Shown here one piece after another: positions 1 to 7,499 of a DNA stretch of 15,254 nucleotides. A program made the translations under genes and the position numbers. Each line of letters starts with the position of its first letter. Position 1 is the first letter of the stretch. The stretch comes from Io17-Chloro-G2 sp034428715 (GTDB lineage: Bacteria > Chloroflexota > Dehalococcoidia > Lucifugimonadales > UBA3495): positions 1 through 15,254 of the forward strand of contig DAOUHE010000223.1 in NCBI GenBank assembly GCA_034428715.1, given 5' to 3'. The notes beneath the pieces were generated by a model. That model searched no databases. It saw only the letters and a list, made by a program, of their open reading frames with translations, and was not told the origin of the DNA.

Positions 1-132
1 GCCCAGTTGGCTTACCGAACAGACGAGGTCAAGCAACGGTGTCGAACCGCCTTGCAAGCACGGGTGGAGGCCCTCCCCAGGTCAACCCTGGCTAGTTCTT
101 ATCACGCCTTCCATGTAGATCCCACTTTGTAG
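1..132 (+). other. Possible 3' tail of an upstream reading frame, unrecognised
   Basis: Frame 1 is open from the window edge to a TAG at 130-132 and encodes about 43 residues rich in Arg, Leu and Ala. It could be the C-terminal end of a gene that begins outside the window, but I recognise no family and the other two frames are also open for much of the stretch. The stop lies within a perfect 14-bp tandem duplication at 115-142. It is followed by two more in-frame stops before the transglutaminase frame opens at 151. Treat it as unassigned sequence. Confidence 0.2.
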
Positions 133-142
133 ATCCCACTTT
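115..142. repeat. 14-bp perfect tandem duplication
   Basis: The unit gtagatcccacttt occurs twice head to tail at 115-128 and 129-142. Because 14 is not a multiple of 3, a duplication like this shifts any reading frame across it. It sits just upstream of a decayed transglutaminase gene and looks like a slippage scar. Confidence 0.8.
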
Positions 143-183
143 GGCTTTAGTTTAGTTCCGAAACCGCTCCAGAGCCGCCTCCA

Positions 184-1687
184 GTGGCAGCACCGGACCA
201 TGGCAGCTCGGGGTTGGAAAACCCATCTCCTACCGGCAATCTAGCCTCCGGCGACCCACCCACCCCTCGAACCGATCCGGGACCGGGTGCTTCAGGACTG
301 GGCGCGACATGGCCCAACGGGAACGCGGCGGGTCCCGAGGACGTAACCCTTTTCGTCCGCAGCAAGGTATCAAGCTACTGGCGCGGTCAAACCAGGTCTA
401 GGTTTTACGGTGGCCGCTGGCTTTCCGGTGAGGATACCGGGCGATTGGTGCCAGTTGAGGGCCTAACCCGGCGCTGGTACAACCGCGAGAGCGCCAACCT
501 GGATAATTCCATACGCTATCACCAAACCTTCTTCGTGCGCTTGGACCATCCCCAGAGCATATTCATGGGATATAGGGGGCTCAAGGTCATCGATTCCAGT
601 GACTCCAGTAACTCGATCGACGGCATGGGAGTTCGTGGTGGAGACTCCTACCAGGTGGTCTCAGCCCAGCCAAGGGATGATCCCCAGCGGTTGAACCAGG
701 ATTACACCACGCCCATCAGTCCTGAATACATGAGGCTATCCCCGGAGTTAGACGGCGATCTGCGCAAGATCGCCGGCCAGTTAAGCCAAGGCGCCGCCAC
801 CGACTTCCAGCGTTTGGAGAGGATAGTCGGATACATAGCGGCAAACACCCGATACGACCCGAATCTCCCGTTACAGCCGGACTCGGAAGTGCGCCTGATT
901 CGATTCCTGATGGGAGATGAGCCCGGCGGCGGCCTGGAATTCGCCACCGCGGTGACCCTGCTGGCTCGGGCGTCGGGATTGCCCGCCCGGCTGGCCTTGG
1001 GTTATCTGCCGGGGGTTCGCGACCCCCTTTCGGGAGCGCACATGGTACGGGTGAAGGACGCTCACGCCTGGTCGGAGATCTATTTCGTCCGATCACGGCT
1101 GGGTGCCCTTCGACAGCACCCCCAAGGCGGCAGCCGTAGCGGCCTCCAACCAACAGTCTGGTTTTAACCGGTTTTTTCAAGCCGGTGTGGACACCAGAGT
1201 GCCAGAGGCGATGGACAACCTCCACATTGATATCCCCGAAATTCCGGACGGCCTGCTAAACTGGCTGCGTAGTCCCTTATTCCCGGCAGTGTTAATCGCC
1301 CTGGCGCTGTCCCTTTTGATGGTCAGGTTCCTTTATCCCCGCTGGAAGGATGGCCGGCTTCCCGAATTTAGCCCCGCTTTGGCTTACACCAGGCCGGAAT
1401 CACCCCCGCGGCGGGAGCTTCTGCGCCTATATTCAAAAGCGGAAAAGCAACTGAAAGGGCGCATAGGGGCCAAGCGATTGCCCTGGCAAACGGCAATGGA
1501 ATATACTGGCATGGCCGCCGGGGACGGTTCCACAATACATAACCACCTGCAATGGTTCGTCAAGGCCGTTTGGTGGGCCGCTTACTCTCCGTCAGAACCG
1601 GATGACAGCCTGGTGAAAGAGGGCCGGGAACGCCTCTCCTCGCTGCGAAAAGCGCTGAAGGAAAATCCGCTGCCGGGCGGGGCCTGA
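184..1687 (+). pseudogene. TgpA-like transglutaminase, truncated and frameshifted
   Basis: Two consecutive frames together make one protein. Frame one (184-1090, GTG start, 302 in-frame residues before the shift) carries the extracytoplasmic part of a TgpA-type protein, recognisable by SYWRGQT near residues 64-70. It is followed by a transglutaminase core with ARASGLPARLALGY and the catalytic His in KDAHAWSE (His294). The family then expects D-x-GWVPFDPTP after YF. That sequence, DHGWVPFDSTP, is present one frame over from 1091, so a single extra base lies at about 1087-1090. The second frame adds one membrane helix (LFPAVLIALALSLLMV) and a DUF4129-like cytoplasmic tail ending at 1687. The family Cys (normally G-x-C-x-x-F-A) is Gly250 (codon GGC, 931-933). 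The usual multi-helix N-terminal membrane domain is missing: stops at 130 and 148 close the frame and the first 50 residues are a Pro/Gly-rich linker. Truncation, frameshift and lost nucleophile together argue for a pseudogene. An assembly error could explain the frameshift alone. Confidence 0.8.
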
Positions 1688-1717
1688 CGCAACGGGATCA
1701 ATAACTTCGAAGGTGCG

Positions 1718-2695
1718 ATGATGACCCAGACTTCGGGCAACAGGTCCTTCTACCGCGAATACTTCAAAGAGGTGGACTCCCTCCATTCGCTACAGGTCCC
1801 GCCCCAAGAGCGGGTATGGTTGTTGAAACTGCCCGATGCTGAAGCCAAACCGGCCAAGGTCGTTCTGTACCTGGGCTGCAACATCCTGAAGACCAGCCAC
1901 CTGGTGCGGACGGTAGTCGACATTTTCAAGCTGATGGAAGTGGACTTCGTGGCCGTGGGGGGCGCGTCCTACTGCTGCGGCATCCAGCATTTCCAGAAGG
2001 GAGACGAAACAGCCGGGCGTTCCATGGCCCAATCCACGGTGGATGGCTTCATGAAGTTCCAGCCGGAGCGGGTGGTCATGTGGTGCCCGTCCTGCATCTA
2101 CTTCTACGACGAGATCATGCAGATGCAAGACAAGTTCCAATTTCAGCACGTCACCGAATTCCTGGTGGAGAACCTGGACCGGTTGGACTTCCAACCTCAG
2201 CCAGAAGCTAAAGTCTCCCTCCACTACCACACGGGCCGGGACCAGTCCGACGAGGAAGCCCGCTGCGCCTTCAAGCTGCTGGAAAGCCTGCCGGGAATCC
2301 AGCCGGTGGACCTGGGAACCGACACCCGGCTGGGGCGTCATTGCACCGCCGCGGTGCGCGAGAAGGTGGGCCCCCAGGAATGGGACGACATGGTCACCGG
2401 CTCCATCCAAAAGGCTGCTGACTCAGGCGTGGACATCTACTCCACCCTGTACCACGGCTGCCAGCGGGCCCTGTGCGGCTATGAGAATGATTACCCGCTA
2501 AAAGTGGAGCACTACCTTACAGTGGTGGGCCGGGCCCTGGGCATCGAGCATCAGGACCTGTACAAGAAGTACATGCTTCTGGGCGACGCCGACGCCATAC
2601 TGGAAGAAACCAGCCCCTGTGCCACCGCCAGCGGCCTAAGCCAGGAAGACGCACGGGCCATCATCCAGAAGACGTTTGTTAACTCCGCGGACTGA
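1718..2695 (+). CDS. HdrB-like CCG-domain iron-sulfur protein
   Basis: This is a 325-residue soluble protein related to heterodisulfide reductase subunit B and other Cys-rich (CCG) domain proteins, which hold noncubane iron-sulfur clusters in electron-transfer complexes. The first domain fits the CCG pattern exactly: Cys54, 31 residues, Cys86-Cys87-Gly, 35 residues, then Cys123-x-x-Cys126. The second domain is atypical: HYHTGRD (169-175) stands where HDPCH-type motifs usually occur, and its cysteines are Cys209, Cys248 and Cys253 rather than a second CCG motif. The Shine-Dalgarno-like gaagg at 1709-1713 lies 4 nt before ATG 1718 and 7 nt before the adjacent ATG 1721, so the second Met may be the real start. 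It begins 30 nt after the transglutaminase relic on the same strand. No HdrA, HdrC, dehydrogenase or other partner is adjacent, so its redox partner cannot be named. Confidence 0.85.
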   Translation: MMTQTSGNRSFYREYFKEVDSLHSLQVPPQERVWLLKLPDAEAKPAKVVLYLGCNILKTSHLVRTVVDIFKLMEVDFVAVGGASYCCGIQHFQKGDETAGRSMAQSTVDGFMKFQPERVVMWCPSCIYFYDEIMQMQDKFQFQHVTEFLVENLDRLDFQPQPEAKVSLHYHTGRDQSDEEARCAFKLLESLPGIQPVDLGTDTRLGRHCTAAVREKVGPQEWDDMVTGSIQKAADSGVDIYSTLYHGCQRALCGYENDYPLKVEHYLTVVGRALGIEHQDLYKKYMLLGDADAILEETSPCATASGLSQEDARAIIQKTFVNSAD

Positions 2696-2741
2696 ATTCC
2701 GTGATTTGCCTCCGGTATCCTTGGTACCCCTATCAATCCGG

Positions 2742-2888
2742 TCCTTCGACAGGCGCAGGATAAGCGGTTTAAGTATCTAGCGTTGGACTTGGGCATTTGA
2801 CTGTTTGATCGCGCGAATCGCCCATCCAACCATAACCGTAAGCGTCCCATCCACCCTACCTCCGCTCATGGTGAGCCTGTCGAACCAC
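2742..2888. repeat. Pair of inverted intergenic repeats (REP/MITE-like)
   Basis: The left arm, at about 2742-2768, contains cttcgacaggcgcagg and then aagcgg. The right arm, at about 2862-2888, contains ccgctcatggtgagcctgtc followed by gaacc. The reverse complement of the right arm (ggttcgacaggctcac, then catgagcgg) matches the left arm with few changes. The arms face each other across about 93 bp with no evident gene. Motifs of this type, with a TTCGACAGGCTCA core, recur as intergenic repeats in several bacterial phyla, to my knowledge. The pair lies just past the end of the flavin oxidoreductase relic. Confidence 0.6.
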
Positions 2889-2919
2889 AGACGATTAGCG
2901 AGAACCGCCGTCTAATCGC

Positions 2920-3242
2920 CTACCAGCCCCTGATCACCGGCAACACTTCCTTGCCAAACAGGCCTATGTTGGCTTCGTGGGACATTGGGCCAGCAATGCC
3001 GCTGTAAGGTTGCAGGACGTATTCATGCACGACGGCGTGTTGTGATGCTCGTTGATCATGATCCCGTCGTAGCCCAACTCGTCCACATATTGGCACTCGT
3101 CGAAGTAGCGCTGGAAAAGCCCGTTGGCCAGGTTGGGATCAAAGTAGCTGTTGGGGAAAGTCAGTCGCAACGACGGATACTTGTCCCCTTCTTCGTCGGG
3201 ATATTCATGGTAAGGATACTCGCTGAAATAGCAGAATTTCAT
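2920..3242 (-). pseudogene. Luciferase-like flavin oxidoreductase relic, internal deletion
   Basis: The N-terminal 86 or so residues, read from ATG 3242, begin MKFCYFSEYPYHEYPDEEG and contain DECQYVDELGYDGIMINEHH and LTAALLAQ. These are typical of the first strands and helices of luciferase-like (FMN-dependent) oxidoreductases of about 350 residues. The frame then stops at 2964. A different frame running through the same spot encodes GPMSHEANIGLFGKEVLPVI and ends at TAG 2920-2922, which matches the extreme C-terminus of the same family (compare LFAREVMPNF in the intact paralogue ending at 11703). About 240 middle residues are therefore gone and the two ends are joined out of frame at about 2985-2993. 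The TIM-barrel cannot form, so no activity is expected. Confidence 0.8.
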
Positions 3243-3336
3243 TTGGACATGTTGCCCGCTGGGACTGGTTCTGCTAACTCAAGAACGGGTTCGGTCCAAT
3301 TCCGTTTGTTCTCACGTTATCAGCGACACTTTGCTG

Positions 3337-4452
3337 TCATTTTCGTGATTGACGTAATATTTGCCCCGCAACAAATTCGATGAATTCTTTCGCTACAGCA
3401 ACAGTTGTTTTGTCATCTTCTTCCTGGAATCTCACGTGTTTCTCTCCAAATGACCCGGAGTCCACCTGAGCATATATTCCCATTTTGCCTGAGTCATTCA
3501 CAAGGAAGTAATTACATAGCCATCGATTGTTGAGTTCCGGAACTTGCAGGACCTTTGTTTCTTTCCTAGGGACGTAGCGAGTCATTGGGGTAATCGCATA
3601 TCCGGATTGCCTCATAGAGACACGGTCTGGCGTTTCATCGAAGGAGACACTGCGAATTCTTAGGATATCACCCGTATACGCATAACTGAACGCATGGAGT
3701 GGCACTTGAGAAATTCTAACCGTCTCTCCGATTATCCTAGCCTTCCAAAAGACATATGTTATGGGACCGACTTTCTGGAAGCGACCATCGATAAAGCTCG
3801 CTATTTCATAACCGCCACCGTATCGCCTAAGTAGGCTCTGCAAGGTTGCGAGTTCGGTGTTTAGTAAGATGCCGGTTAGTCCGAGAGCAAACGAAACGGC
3901 TGTTCCGGCATCGCCAGGGCTACCTTCTAAGATTGCAGGGGGTTCGGGGAATTGATTCAACAGCGATCGCAGGTCGTCGCTTCCTGTTCCTAATAAAACC
4001 ACATCACCAAAGTTAGTAGTCGCCTCTGATTCACAACCGTATTCGAACGAAGTGAGCCTGTGTGTGTCTGCGGGGTCCGTTATGAAGCCAACAAACTCTA
4101 CGTGAAGGCCTCGGATGTCACCGCCAATCGACCCAAAGTATTTAGACAATGACTCGATCGTGAATTGTTCGATTTGGCTTTTCTCATAGAGTTCATGAAT
4201 AACATGTTTTGCTGCGATATAGCTACCAGCCCAGCCTATAATTAGGTTGTCGGAAATAATGGCAATCTTCTGCTGTAGTCCAACCGGGACGTCCTCGGTC
4301 CCTCCTGGCAGAATTTGGATTAATTCCTCTTGGGCTGCATACTCTGTTGTGGGTATCTTCGTACGACTGCCGGGTCGCTCGGGGCCGGAAGTTAGTAAAT
4401 CGCCCAACATAATAGGCCAGTTTTTAATTTTTAATCTCATGACTGCGGTCAT
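3337..4452 (-). CDS. Uncharacterised protein with proteasome/HslV-like N-terminal half
   Basis: This 371-residue protein matches no named family I can place with certainty. Its first about 190 residues follow the landmarks of proteasome beta/HslV Ntn-hydrolases. These are Thr immediately after Met (MTAVMRLKIKN) and Gly-Asp with Asp at position 17 if that Thr is counted as 1. QQKIAIISDNLIIGWAGSYI follows, like the HslV K-x-x-x-x-x-N-D-K-V-I-A-G-F-A-G strand, and then a helix. Later VEFVGFITD and DVVLLGTGSDDLRSLL match the I-x-x-G-Y-D and A-I-G-S-G-x-x-x-A-L segments. A Lys33 equivalent is not evident, because residues 20-60 hold an insertion. The C-terminal half of about 180 residues is unassigned. 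The start at 4452 is favoured because it puts Thr at position 2, with an AGGTGA-like site about 9 nt upstream. Base composition is visibly lower in GC (sampled rows about 40-52%) than acs, suggesting transfer. There is no signal peptide and no linked gene. Confidence 0.5.
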   Translation of the reverse strand: MTAVMRLKIKNWPIMLGDLLTSGPERPGSRTKIPTTEYAAQEELIQILPGGTEDVPVGLQQKIAIISDNLIIGWAGSYIAAKHVIHELYEKSQIEQFTIESLSKYFGSIGGDIRGLHVEFVGFITDPADTHRLTSFEYGCESEATTNFGDVVLLGTGSDDLRSLLNQFPEPPAILEGSPGDAGTAVSFALGLTGILLNTELATLQSLLRRYGGGYEIASFIDGRFQKVGPITYVFWKARIIGETVRISQVPLHAFSYAYTGDILRIRSVSFDETPDRVSMRQSGYAITPMTRYVPRKETKVLQVPELNNRWLCNYFLVNDSGKMGIYAQVDSGSFGEKHVRFQEEDDKTTVAVAKEFIEFVAGQILRQSRK

Positions 4453-4583
4453 GGCAAATCGTCACCTATCCCCTGGTGAATGAGTAGGTTAGGTACCAAC
4501 ACGACATCCACCTATCGGACTTAAAATAGATTGATGCACAAATGCTAACCTGTGAGATCAAAGATAAGCCACAACCACGCGAG

Positions 4584-4705
4584 TACTCATCCAGTGTCGT
4601 TATATCTCCCGAACCCCGCCCTACCTCCCGTGCCCCAGAGATAACGCATGATCCTGCCGGAGCGAGTCGGCGGGAGGGTGGACTGGACTTCCATTGACCG
4701 TACAA
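4584..4705 (-). pseudogene. Relic of an acetyl-CoA synthetase 3' end
   Basis: The plus-strand stretch 4584-4670 aligns with the 3' end of acs at about 5346-5434. Shared blocks include atatctcccg, gcatgatc and tgccggagcg, and the similarity fades out by about 4705. On the minus strand one frame reads TRSGRIMR, the acs acetylation-site motif TRSGKIMR with Lys changed to Arg. After a shift, another frame reads GSGDITTLDE against DPGDITTLEE in acs. It is non-functional. Together with acs it brackets the Uma2 gene. It could mark an old duplication, an insertion into a second acs copy, or a deletion that removed most of a tandem acs. The rest of 4453-4739 shows no gene I can support. Confidence 0.75.
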
Positions 4706-4739
4706 CCGAATCCGCACCGAGGCAATCCCGTCCAGAAAG

Positions 4740-5300
4740 CTACCCCAAAACATCATCCACGGCCAGATCCAACCCTGGAAAGGCTATCGAAGAGAGACGC
4801 TGGCCCCGCTGCCATCGGGTCACTTCCTGGTAACCTTCAGCGGTCGGGCTGCGGAACGTCTCAACCGTCCCGGCCTCCAGGCCTACCAGCCAGACCTCGG
4901 CGATGCCGTAGCGAGCGTACAGGGGAAGTTTCACTTCGCGGTCGTATTCGGTCGAGGTGTCGGACACTTCGATCAACAACAAAACGTCATTGGGTTCTGG
5001 GTGGGCAGATTCGTAGAAATCGGCTCGCCGCCGCTGGAGCATAATATCCGGTTGGGGCTCCGAGTCCCCAGCAAGCCGGACGGGCCCTTGAACACTAATC
5101 AATGCACGGTCGATAACCCTGGTGGAAAATAGCTCAGTTAAACGATTGACTGCGGCCTGATGCCGGCTTCCTATGGGGGCCATCTCCACAATCTCCCCTT
5201 CCAATAGCTCCAGCCTATCATCCTCGGCTAGGATGCCGGCCTGACCCATCCGATGGTACTCATCCGCTGTGAAACGCCGCCTTAATAGTTGTACAGCCAT
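4740..5300 (-). CDS. Uma2 family (DUF820) PD-(D/E)XK nuclease-like protein
   Basis: This is a 186-residue protein of the Uma2 family, which has a restriction-endonuclease-like fold and is abundant in Chloroflexota and cyanobacteria; its biological role is mostly unknown. The expected order is present: FTADEYHRM at the start, LELLEGEIVEMAPIGSRHQ, QPDIML with Asp85, then LLIEVSDTSTEYDREVKLPLYA with Glu111 and Lys124 as the metal and catalytic residues, and YGIAEVWLV. The frame can be extended one codon to a TTG at 5301-5303. ATG 5298-5300 is preferred because GAGG lies 6 nt upstream of that TTG-ATG pair. A TATACT/TATAAC stretch upstream (about 5326-5336) could serve as a -10 element. It starts 43 nt beyond the acs stop, in the same direction, and may also be read from acs. 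It sits between acs and an acs relic. Confidence 0.88.
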   Translation of the reverse strand: MAVQLLRRRFTADEYHRMGQAGILAEDDRLELLEGEIVEMAPIGSRHQAAVNRLTELFSTRVIDRALISVQGPVRLAGDSEPQPDIMLQRRRADFYESAHPEPNDVLLLIEVSDTSTEYDREVKLPLYARYGIAEVWLVGLEAGTVETFRSPTAEGYQEVTRWQRGQRLSSIAFPGLDLAVDDVLG

Positions 5301-5343
5301 CAATAACCTCGTTACTCCGGTCTGTTATAAGTATACCGCCCCT

Positions 5344-7248
5344 CTACTCCTCCAACGTCGTGATATCTCCCGGGTCCAGCCCCAGCTCGTTGGCCTTCAA
5401 GAGGCGGCGCATGATCTTGCCGGAGCGGGTCTTGGGCAGCGTGGGCATGAATTCCAGCTCCGATGGCACGGCGATGGGGCCCAGCTCCCGGCGGACGTGG
5501 GCTTTTAACGCTGCCACCATTTCTTCGGAGGGGTCGCTTCCCATCCGCAAGGTGACGAAGCCCTTGATGGATTCTCCACGGAGATCGTCGGGCTTGCCGA
5601 TGACGGCGGCTTCGGCCACGGCCGGATGGGAGACCAACGCGCTTTCAACCTCGGCTGAGCCGATGCGGTGTCCCGCCACATTGAGCACGTCGTCGGCGCG
5701 GCCCACCACCATGTAGTAGCCCTCGGCATCACGCAACGCCACGTCACCGGTGAAGTAGACGCCGGGTATGGTGTTCCAGTCCTGGGCGTACCGGTCCGGA
5801 TCGCCGTAGACCGTTCGAAAGAAGTGGGGAAAGGGCTGTTTTATCACCAGCAGTCCGCCCTTGTCGGGCTCGGTGATCGGCTGACCCTCCCGGTCCACGA
5901 TATCGAGGACGGCACCGGGCAGCGGCACGCCGACCCGGCCGGGTTTGGCCGCCATGGTAGCGCTGGTTCCCAAACAAGGGCCGCCGGTCTCGGTCTGCCA
6001 CCAATTGTCCACCACGTAACCCCATTCGCCGTTGCCGCACAGGAACTCGTAGGTCCACTTGAGGGCTTCGGGGTTCAAAGGCTCACCGGCGCAGGTGAGG
6101 TACCGAAGGGTGCGCAGGTCGTATTTCTGGGGAAGATCATCGCCGAACCGCATCAACATCCTCAAGACGGTGGGAGCGGTGAACATGACGTTGACGCCGT
6201 ATTTCTCGATGATCTCGTAGAACACACCTTGATGGGGATAGTCGATGGCGCCCTCACGGAAAACCGTTGTAGCCCCAGCAACCAACGGAGCGTAGACAAT
6301 GTAGCTGTGGCCCACCACCCAGCCGATGTCCGAGGTGCACCAAAAGACATCGTTGTCCTTGACGTCCCAATAGGTCTTGAAGTGGTAATAGGTGCCCACC
6401 ATGTATCCGCCGTGGACGTGGACCACGCCCTTGGGCTTGCCGGTGGTGCCGCTGGTGTACAAGATATATAAGGGGTCTTCCGAGTCCATCTCCTCGGCCG
6501 GGCAGTGAATGCCGCCCTCGTATAACAACTGGTCGAAGTCCACGTATTTCTCCGGCAACGGCTCGCCGGCGCTTTCCCGCCGCCAGATGACTACATGCTC
6601 CACCAAGTCCAGGCCTTCCACGGCTTCGGCGCAGATGCCTCCCAGGTCGACTTTGTTGCCACGGCGGTAACCCACGTCGCCGGTTATCACAACCTTGGCC
6701 TGGGCGTCCAGGATCCGGCCCTGTAGCGAACCGACGCTGAACCCCGCGTAGACCACGCTGTGGACGGCGCCGATGCGGGCGCAGGCCAGCATGGCGATGG
6801 CTCCTTCAGGCGTGAGCGGCATGTAGATAACCACCCGGTCGCCTTTGCCCACTCCCAAAGACTTGAGCCCATTGGCGAACCGGTTGACCATCTGGGCCAG
6901 CGTGCCATAGGTGTAAACGCGCTCGGATCCGTCTTCACCAAGCCAAATAAAGGCCGCTTTGTTCTTCCGGCCCTGGGCTACGTGGCGGTCCAAGCAGTTG
7001 TAGGTAATGTTGCACTTGGCGTCGATGAACCATTTAAAGTTGGGATAATCCCATTGGAACACCTTGCTCCAGGGTTTGAACCATTCCAGCTCAGCGGCCA
7101 CCTCCGCCCAGAATGCTTCCGGATCGTCAATCGACCGCTGGTAAGCGGCCTCTTGGTCCTGGAGGAATGCCTGGCTGACCAAACTGGCCGGAGGTTGGAT
7201 CACCGCCGTCTCTCGAAGCAAATGATCGATCTGTCCCTGCTGTACCAT
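5344..7248 (-). CDS. acs: Acetyl-CoA synthetase (AMP-forming)
   Basis: Acs activates acetate with ATP and CoA to acetyl-CoA via acetyl-AMP in the cytoplasm. At 634 residues it has the usual full length. Visible landmarks are the N-terminal FWAEVAAELEWFKPW linker, the P-loop-like YTSGTTGKPKG (264-274), and the adenylate-binding WWQTETG (416-422). Next come the TGD and GRADDVLNVAGHRI hinge region (500-529) and the C-terminal TRSGKIMRR (607-615), whose Lys611 catalyses adenylation and is the classic target of reversible acetylation. It starts at ATG 7246-7248 with GAGGA about 7 nt upstream. It is transcribed away from the sulfurtransferase gene, and the shared intergenic region carries a dispersed repeat. 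A Uma2 gene lies just downstream. A divergent relic of its own 3' end lies beyond that gene. Confidence 0.97.
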   Translation of the reverse strand: MVQQGQIDHLLRETAVIQPPASLVSQAFLQDQEAAYQRSIDDPEAFWAEVAAELEWFKPWSKVFQWDYPNFKWFIDAKCNITYNCLDRHVAQGRKNKAAFIWLGEDGSERVYTYGTLAQMVNRFANGLKSLGVGKGDRVVIYMPLTPEGAIAMLACARIGAVHSVVYAGFSVGSLQGRILDAQAKVVITGDVGYRRGNKVDLGGICAEAVEGLDLVEHVVIWRRESAGEPLPEKYVDFDQLLYEGGIHCPAEEMDSEDPLYILYTSGTTGKPKGVVHVHGGYMVGTYYHFKTYWDVKDNDVFWCTSDIGWVVGHSYIVYAPLVAGATTVFREGAIDYPHQGVFYEIIEKYGVNVMFTAPTVLRMLMRFGDDLPQKYDLRTLRYLTCAGEPLNPEALKWTYEFLCGNGEWGYVVDNWWQTETGGPCLGTSATMAAKPGRVGVPLPGAVLDIVDREGQPITEPDKGGLLVIKQPFPHFFRTVYGDPDRYAQDWNTIPGVYFTGDVALRDAEGYYMVVGRADDVLNVAGHRIGSAEVESALVSHPAVAEAAVIGKPDDLRGESIKGFVTLRMGSDPSEEMVAALKAHVRRELGPIAVPSELEFMPTLPKTRSGKIMRRLLKANELGLDPGDITTLEE

Positions 7249-7270
7249 GATTCATTCCTCACTGTTCGGA

Positions 7271-7359
7271 TAGCTATCAGCTTTCAGCGGTCAGCATTCA
7301 GCTATCGGGAGCCACGGCGCTGTCTGCCGGGCATGGGTCGAAGGCTGACGGCTGACCGC
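7271..7359. repeat. TCAGC-rich dispersed inverted repeat, copy 1
   Basis: The left arm, 7271-7306, is built from TCAGC units (atcagctttcagcggtcagc at 7276-7295). The right arm, 7342-7359, carries the complementary ggctgacggctgaccgc. The reverse complement of the right arm matches the left arm over GCGGTCAGCnnTCAGC. A second copy lies at 14701-14848 and shares an exact 20-bp match. It lies between the divergent acs and sulfurtransferase genes and may form a cruciform or RNA hairpin. No protein-coding content is evident. Confidence 0.75.
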
Positions 7360-7499
7360 ATTCTAACCCGCGGTCAATACAGCGGCAAGAATCGTGCCCG
7401 TGTTGCTGCGCCCGTGGCCTATATGCGCTAGAGCATGGTAGGATTGGGCATCCGGCCCAAATGCAGGTTAGCCGGCAAACCAGAACTGCGGGAGGAGCT

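Noticed and set aside
1790..2410. Minus-strand 206-codon open frame
   Set aside because: Antisense to the CCG-domain protein. The His/Val/Leu-rich translation is typical of a shadow frame.
5668..6471. Plus-strand 267-codon open frame
   Set aside because: Antisense shadow of acs in GC-rich coding DNA, with low-complexity composition and no family resemblance.
7461..7499. Upstream ATG start for the sulfurtransferase
   Set aside because: No ribosome-binding site. The 13 extra residues do not resemble the family, while ATG 7500 directly follows GGAGGAG.
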